DNA of 8,106 nucleotides, taken from contig JAKALZ010000058.1 of assembly GCA_021813065.1 (NCBI GenBank), positions 790-8,895 of the forward strand. Reading direction: 5' to 3'. Positions 5,602 to 8,106 of this stretch are shown here, piece by piece. The stretch's first letter is position 1. Each line of letters begins with the position of its first letter. This stretch comes from a bacterium. GTDB lineage: Bacteria > Spirochaetota > Spirochaetia > Treponematales > Rectinemataceae. A program made the translations under genes and the position numbers. The notes below the pieces were generated by a model. That model was not told where the DNA came from, did no database searches, and saw only the letters and a program-made list of their open reading frames with translations.

Positions 5602-7053
5602 ATGCTCAAGCGCATTTACATCATTGCCTTTTTTATCGCGTGTGTGGCCGCTGCTTGGCTCGTCGCGCTCCAACGGCAAGAAACGCTGCGAGCCTCGGTT
5701 CCCCTCGAGAACAGAACGGCGATGGTGCGACTCTCGTCCGATAAAGGCCAAACTCCACCGCAGATCGGTTCGCAGCGCGCAAAAATCACCGCGCTTCCTG
5801 GAGAGATATTCCTCAAGACGATCGATATGAATATCGATGAGGATGAGGATTTTGAACAGGTGATCATCTCGAAGCGGGACACCGCGAGCGCCGCGCTCTC
5901 ACTCAGCGTAGCTGATTTTACGCCTACGCTAGGAATCTACACGCGTATATTCGATAGTCCGATTGCGGCGACCAAGCTCGAGAGTATCATCATCCAGCCT
6001 ATCGATGTGACGGGGGATGGACTCTCTGACCTTGTGGTGCAGGGACTCGACTCGTCCAACAATCAAACGCTGAGCATTTTCCGCAAGCTCGCGGGCAGAG
6101 CGTACTCGCGCATCTTCTCTCAGTCCGGTATATCTGTAGTCTTGAAAGAGGTTACGAACGCGGAGCGAGCGGGCGACGGAGCCAGCGTCATCGTCAAACA
6201 GCCTTCGAATGTGGCGGGCATGCTCGAAGAAACAGTCTACACCTGGAATTCCCATATATCGTCATTTCTAAAGAGCGCCCAGACTCTCGTAAAGGACAGC
6301 GAGGTGGGTTTTTCCGGGATCGATGGTACCGACGCACAGTCCTTTGAAATCTGGCTGGGCCGTCTTTGGGCTAGAGTCGGCACACCAACAGATCCAAGAT
6401 TTCTCTATCTCGATCTCGCACGCGGTGAGCTGATCCTTGGCGAATCGAGGCTCGAGCAACGATGGATCATCAAGAGCGCCGATAGAAATGGAAACCGTCT
6501 TTATATCACCTGCAGCACTTCGGAATCGAGCGATCTCGATCGTGTGGTCACCATCGACGCAAAGTCGCGCGATACAATCGCGCTCGGAATCATCGATCAG
6601 CAAGTTTCGCACTTTCGGCGAGATGAGGGCTGGTCTGGAACATACTCTGTGTCGAATCAGGCGGTAGCGACCATCCAGGCTGAAGGAAGCGGATCGTCGC
6701 CAACCGTCTCGCCAGATGGGAACGTGGTCCCAGGTCAGAGCGACTACTACGGCCGCTACCTCGGCGACAATAATTCGGTGCTTGCGCTGAGCCACGATAC
6801 AAGCATCCTTGTGTTGGATAAAAAGTACTTCGAGGGTGTTTCAAGACTGTATCAGTACGGTGGGAACATGGTGCTCGATTTTCAGCAGGTTCTTCCGGGG
6901 GGCCTGACTGGCGCGCGGCTTATTTTTATTGTGAGCGCATCGCGCGAGAAGGACGGAAGCATAGGGAATCTGCGCCTTGACTCTGCCCGGATAGGGCCTG
7001 ATGGTATTCAGATCGACTATCGCACACCTTATTTCTTCACAAAAACGAGCTAA
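5602..7053 (+). CDS. Exported or membrane-anchored protein with FG-GAP-like calcium loops
   Basis: A 483-residue protein I cannot name firmly. A basic start (MLKR) and one hydrophobic segment (5-23) indicate a signal-anchor or signal peptide, with the rest outside the cytoplasm. Cys14 in FFIAC could be a loose spirochaetal lipobox, but the residues after it stay hydrophobic, so anchoring seems as likely as lipidation. Two loops of form DxxxDxxxD followed by beta-strand residues occur at 75-83 (DMNIDEDED) and 135-143 (DVTGDGLSD). They resemble FG-GAP/VCBS beta-propeller calcium loops. A Gly/Ser-rich stretch (362-380) precedes a beta-rich C-terminal domain. No HExxH protease motif is present. 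It might belong to the family labelled pallilysin-related adhesin in treponemes; this is from memory and unverified. ATG 5602 is preferred over upstream frame positions because it opens directly into the hydrophobic segment; AGAGA 8 nt before it is a weak ribosome site. It follows rocD by 32 nt. Confidence 0.8.
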   Translation: MLKRIYIIAFFIACVAAAWLVALQRQETLRASVPLENRTAMVRLSSDKGQTPPQIGSQRAKITALPGEIFLKTIDMNIDEDEDFEQVIISKRDTASAALSLSVADFTPTLGIYTRIFDSPIAATKLESIIIQPIDVTGDGLSDLVVQGLDSSNNQTLSIFRKLAGRAYSRIFSQSGISVVLKEVTNAERAGDGASVIVKQPSNVAGMLEETVYTWNSHISSFLKSAQTLVKDSEVGFSGIDGTDAQSFEIWLGRLWARVGTPTDPRFLYLDLARGELILGESRLEQRWIIKSADRNGNRLYITCSTSESSDLDRVVTIDAKSRDTIALGIIDQQVSHFRRDEGWSGTYSVSNQAVATIQAEGSGSSPTVSPDGNVVPGQSDYYGRYLGDNNSVLALSHDTSILVLDKKYFEGVSRLYQYGGNMVLDFQQVLPGGLTGARLIFIVSASREKDGSIGNLRLDSARIGPDGIQIDYRTPYFFTKTS

Positions 7054-8105
7054 GGCGACACTAGGTAAGACTCGTATCCATAATCCTTAAGCACAGATTG
7101 CGTTTTCTGCCAATCTTCCGCCGCGGCTACTTGGACGAGCCAGCGCACCTCTCCATTTTTATTCTTCATCTCGACGACGCGCGATTCGAAGTGCTTGGAC
7201 GCGAGCGTGGCCGAGAGGCGCTGCGCGTTCTCCTTGAGAGAAAAATAGCCGACCTGCAGCCACTGCGCGCTTAAACCGGGCGCGGCCCCCTCTTTCGTGG
7301 GTTGCGCGCTCTCTTTCAGGGCAGGAGCACTCTCTGCGTTCAACGACTGCGGGTTCTCTTTCGGCCATTGCGCGATTCCAGCGCGATAATCCTGAAGAGG
7401 GGCCGCGCCGCTCAGCCACGACAGGCCAAGCGCGAGCAGAAAGGAAGGCGCGGGGAACACTTTGCCCGAAATGAGATCAGAGCCCATTGAGGAAGGATAC
7501 TCCTTTGCGACATTCGGTTTCGCGGCGCTGTACTGCCCAAAGTCGGCGATATACTGAAGGAAGAGCAGCTCGCTGCTCATCTGCGCGTTCGTGGAGGTAG
7601 CGAGCGCCTCTTTGACGCGTGCGCTCGCGGTGGAGTAACTGCCGTCCAGGAGGAGGCCCCATACTTGGAGGAGTGCCTGCGTTTCTTTAGAGATTCCGCC
7701 TGTTTTCGAGAGAAGGTCGATGGTTGGGTCGTCTCCAATCGCCACCGCGAGCCGGGCTGCCTCCGCGCTATATTTCGGATCAAGCGTCGCTGCCTTCGCG
7801 TACCACGAGGCGGCATCGGCGGTTTGACCCAGGAGCAGGTACAGCGATCCGAGTGTCGCTCGCAGTTCCGCCTTCAGGGCCGCGCCTGCTTTAGGTTCAA
7901 TCTCCCGGCAGAGCGCTATTCCGTCGCGGATGGAGAGCTGGGGAATTGCCGCGAAAATGATCACTTTGAGAGCATCCTGTGTCTTAGCGCCAGTAGCGGC
8001 TTGACGGGCTTGCGAGAGGTTCTTGAAGGTCTGGGCGCTCAGCGACGGTGGGAGCGCAGCCGCGAGGAGCATTATCGCTCCAAGGATACGCCAGGCGCGT
8101 CGCAT
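7050..8105 (-). CDS. Secreted TPR and SPOR-domain protein
   Basis: A 351-residue protein starting at the ATG at 8105, one base from the window edge; its promoter and ribosome site are outside. Residues 1-24 form a clear Sec signal peptide: MRR, a hydrophobic core, and likely cleavage after LSA with Gln25 next. Helical repeats follow, with one convincing TPR-like unit (79-112, ending in ATLDPKY). An Ala/Ser/Glu/Pro-rich linker spans about 245-278. Residues 280-349 are a SPOR domain (WLQVGYFSLKENAQRL... RWLVQVAA... GYESYLV). SPOR domains bind glycan strands stripped of stem peptides at division sites, so a periplasmic role in septal or envelope work is expected. The motif KE[NS]xQ recurs at 249-253, 264-268 and 291-295, so the linker may derive partly from the SPOR start. 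Its TAG overlaps the stop of the convergent gene by 3 bases. The domain call is strong; the exact division role is unknown. Confidence 0.88.
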   Translation of the reverse strand: MRRAWRILGAIMLLAAALPPSLSAQTFKNLSQARQAATGAKTQDALKVIIFAAIPQLSIRDGIALCREIEPKAGAALKAELRATLGSLYLLLGQTADAASWYAKAATLDPKYSAEAARLAVAIGDDPTIDLLSKTGGISKETQALLQVWGLLLDGSYSTASARVKEALATSTNAQMSSELLFLQYIADFGQYSAAKPNVAKEYPSSMGSDLISGKVFPAPSFLLALGLSWLSGAAPLQDYRAGIAQWPKENPQSLNAESAPALKESAQPTKEGAAPGLSAQWLQVGYFSLKENAQRLSATLASKHFESRVVEMKNKNGEVRWLVQVAAAEDWQKTQSVLKDYGYESYLVSP

Positions 8106-8106
8106 G

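Overview
The window looks like ordinary chromosome from a fairly GC-rich bacterium. I see no mobile element, CRISPR array, rRNA or tRNA. A spirochaete of the Treponema/Spirochaeta type is the best guess. The reasons are the P-loop and substrate motifs of the MurE, the pairing of cell-wall genes with an ornithine aminotransferase (peptidoglycan of treponemes and borreliae carries L-ornithine), and an exported protein and a SPOR protein of kinds I associate with that group. This is inference from motifs and no search was run.

Layout: (1) 3-908, + strand: an unrecognised protein whose frame is open to the left edge, so its start is probably outside. (2) 986-1348, - strand: queD, convergent with the first gene. 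(3) 1349-1508: a divergent promoter region between queD and murE. (4) 1509-4234, + strand: murE and ddl with a 4-nt ATGA overlap. (5) 4235-4369: an AT-rich spacer with an ARG-box-like inverted repeat, several -10-like hexamers, and a perfect 11-bp stem-loop just before a strong Shine-Dalgarno sequence. (6) 4370-5569: rocD. (7) 5602-7053: an exported or membrane-anchored protein with two Asp-rich, FG-GAP-like calcium loops, probably cotranscribed with rocD. (8) 7050-8105, - strand: a secreted TPR plus SPOR-domain protein whose stop codon overlaps that of the preceding gene.

How they fit together: the core is envelope biogenesis. MurE adds the third stem-peptide residue, Ddl makes the D-Ala-D-Ala that is later attached to it, and a SPOR protein binds septal peptidoglycan in the periplasm. 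RocD interconverts ornithine with glutamate semialdehyde and so could supply or limit the diamine used by MurE. QueD belongs to preQ0/queuosine synthesis and is probably an independent neighbour.

The most notable points are a murE start that appears nearly leaderless, a possible link between rocD and ornithine-containing peptidoglycan, and the layered regulatory-looking spacer before rocD. I found no convincing new multi-gene system.
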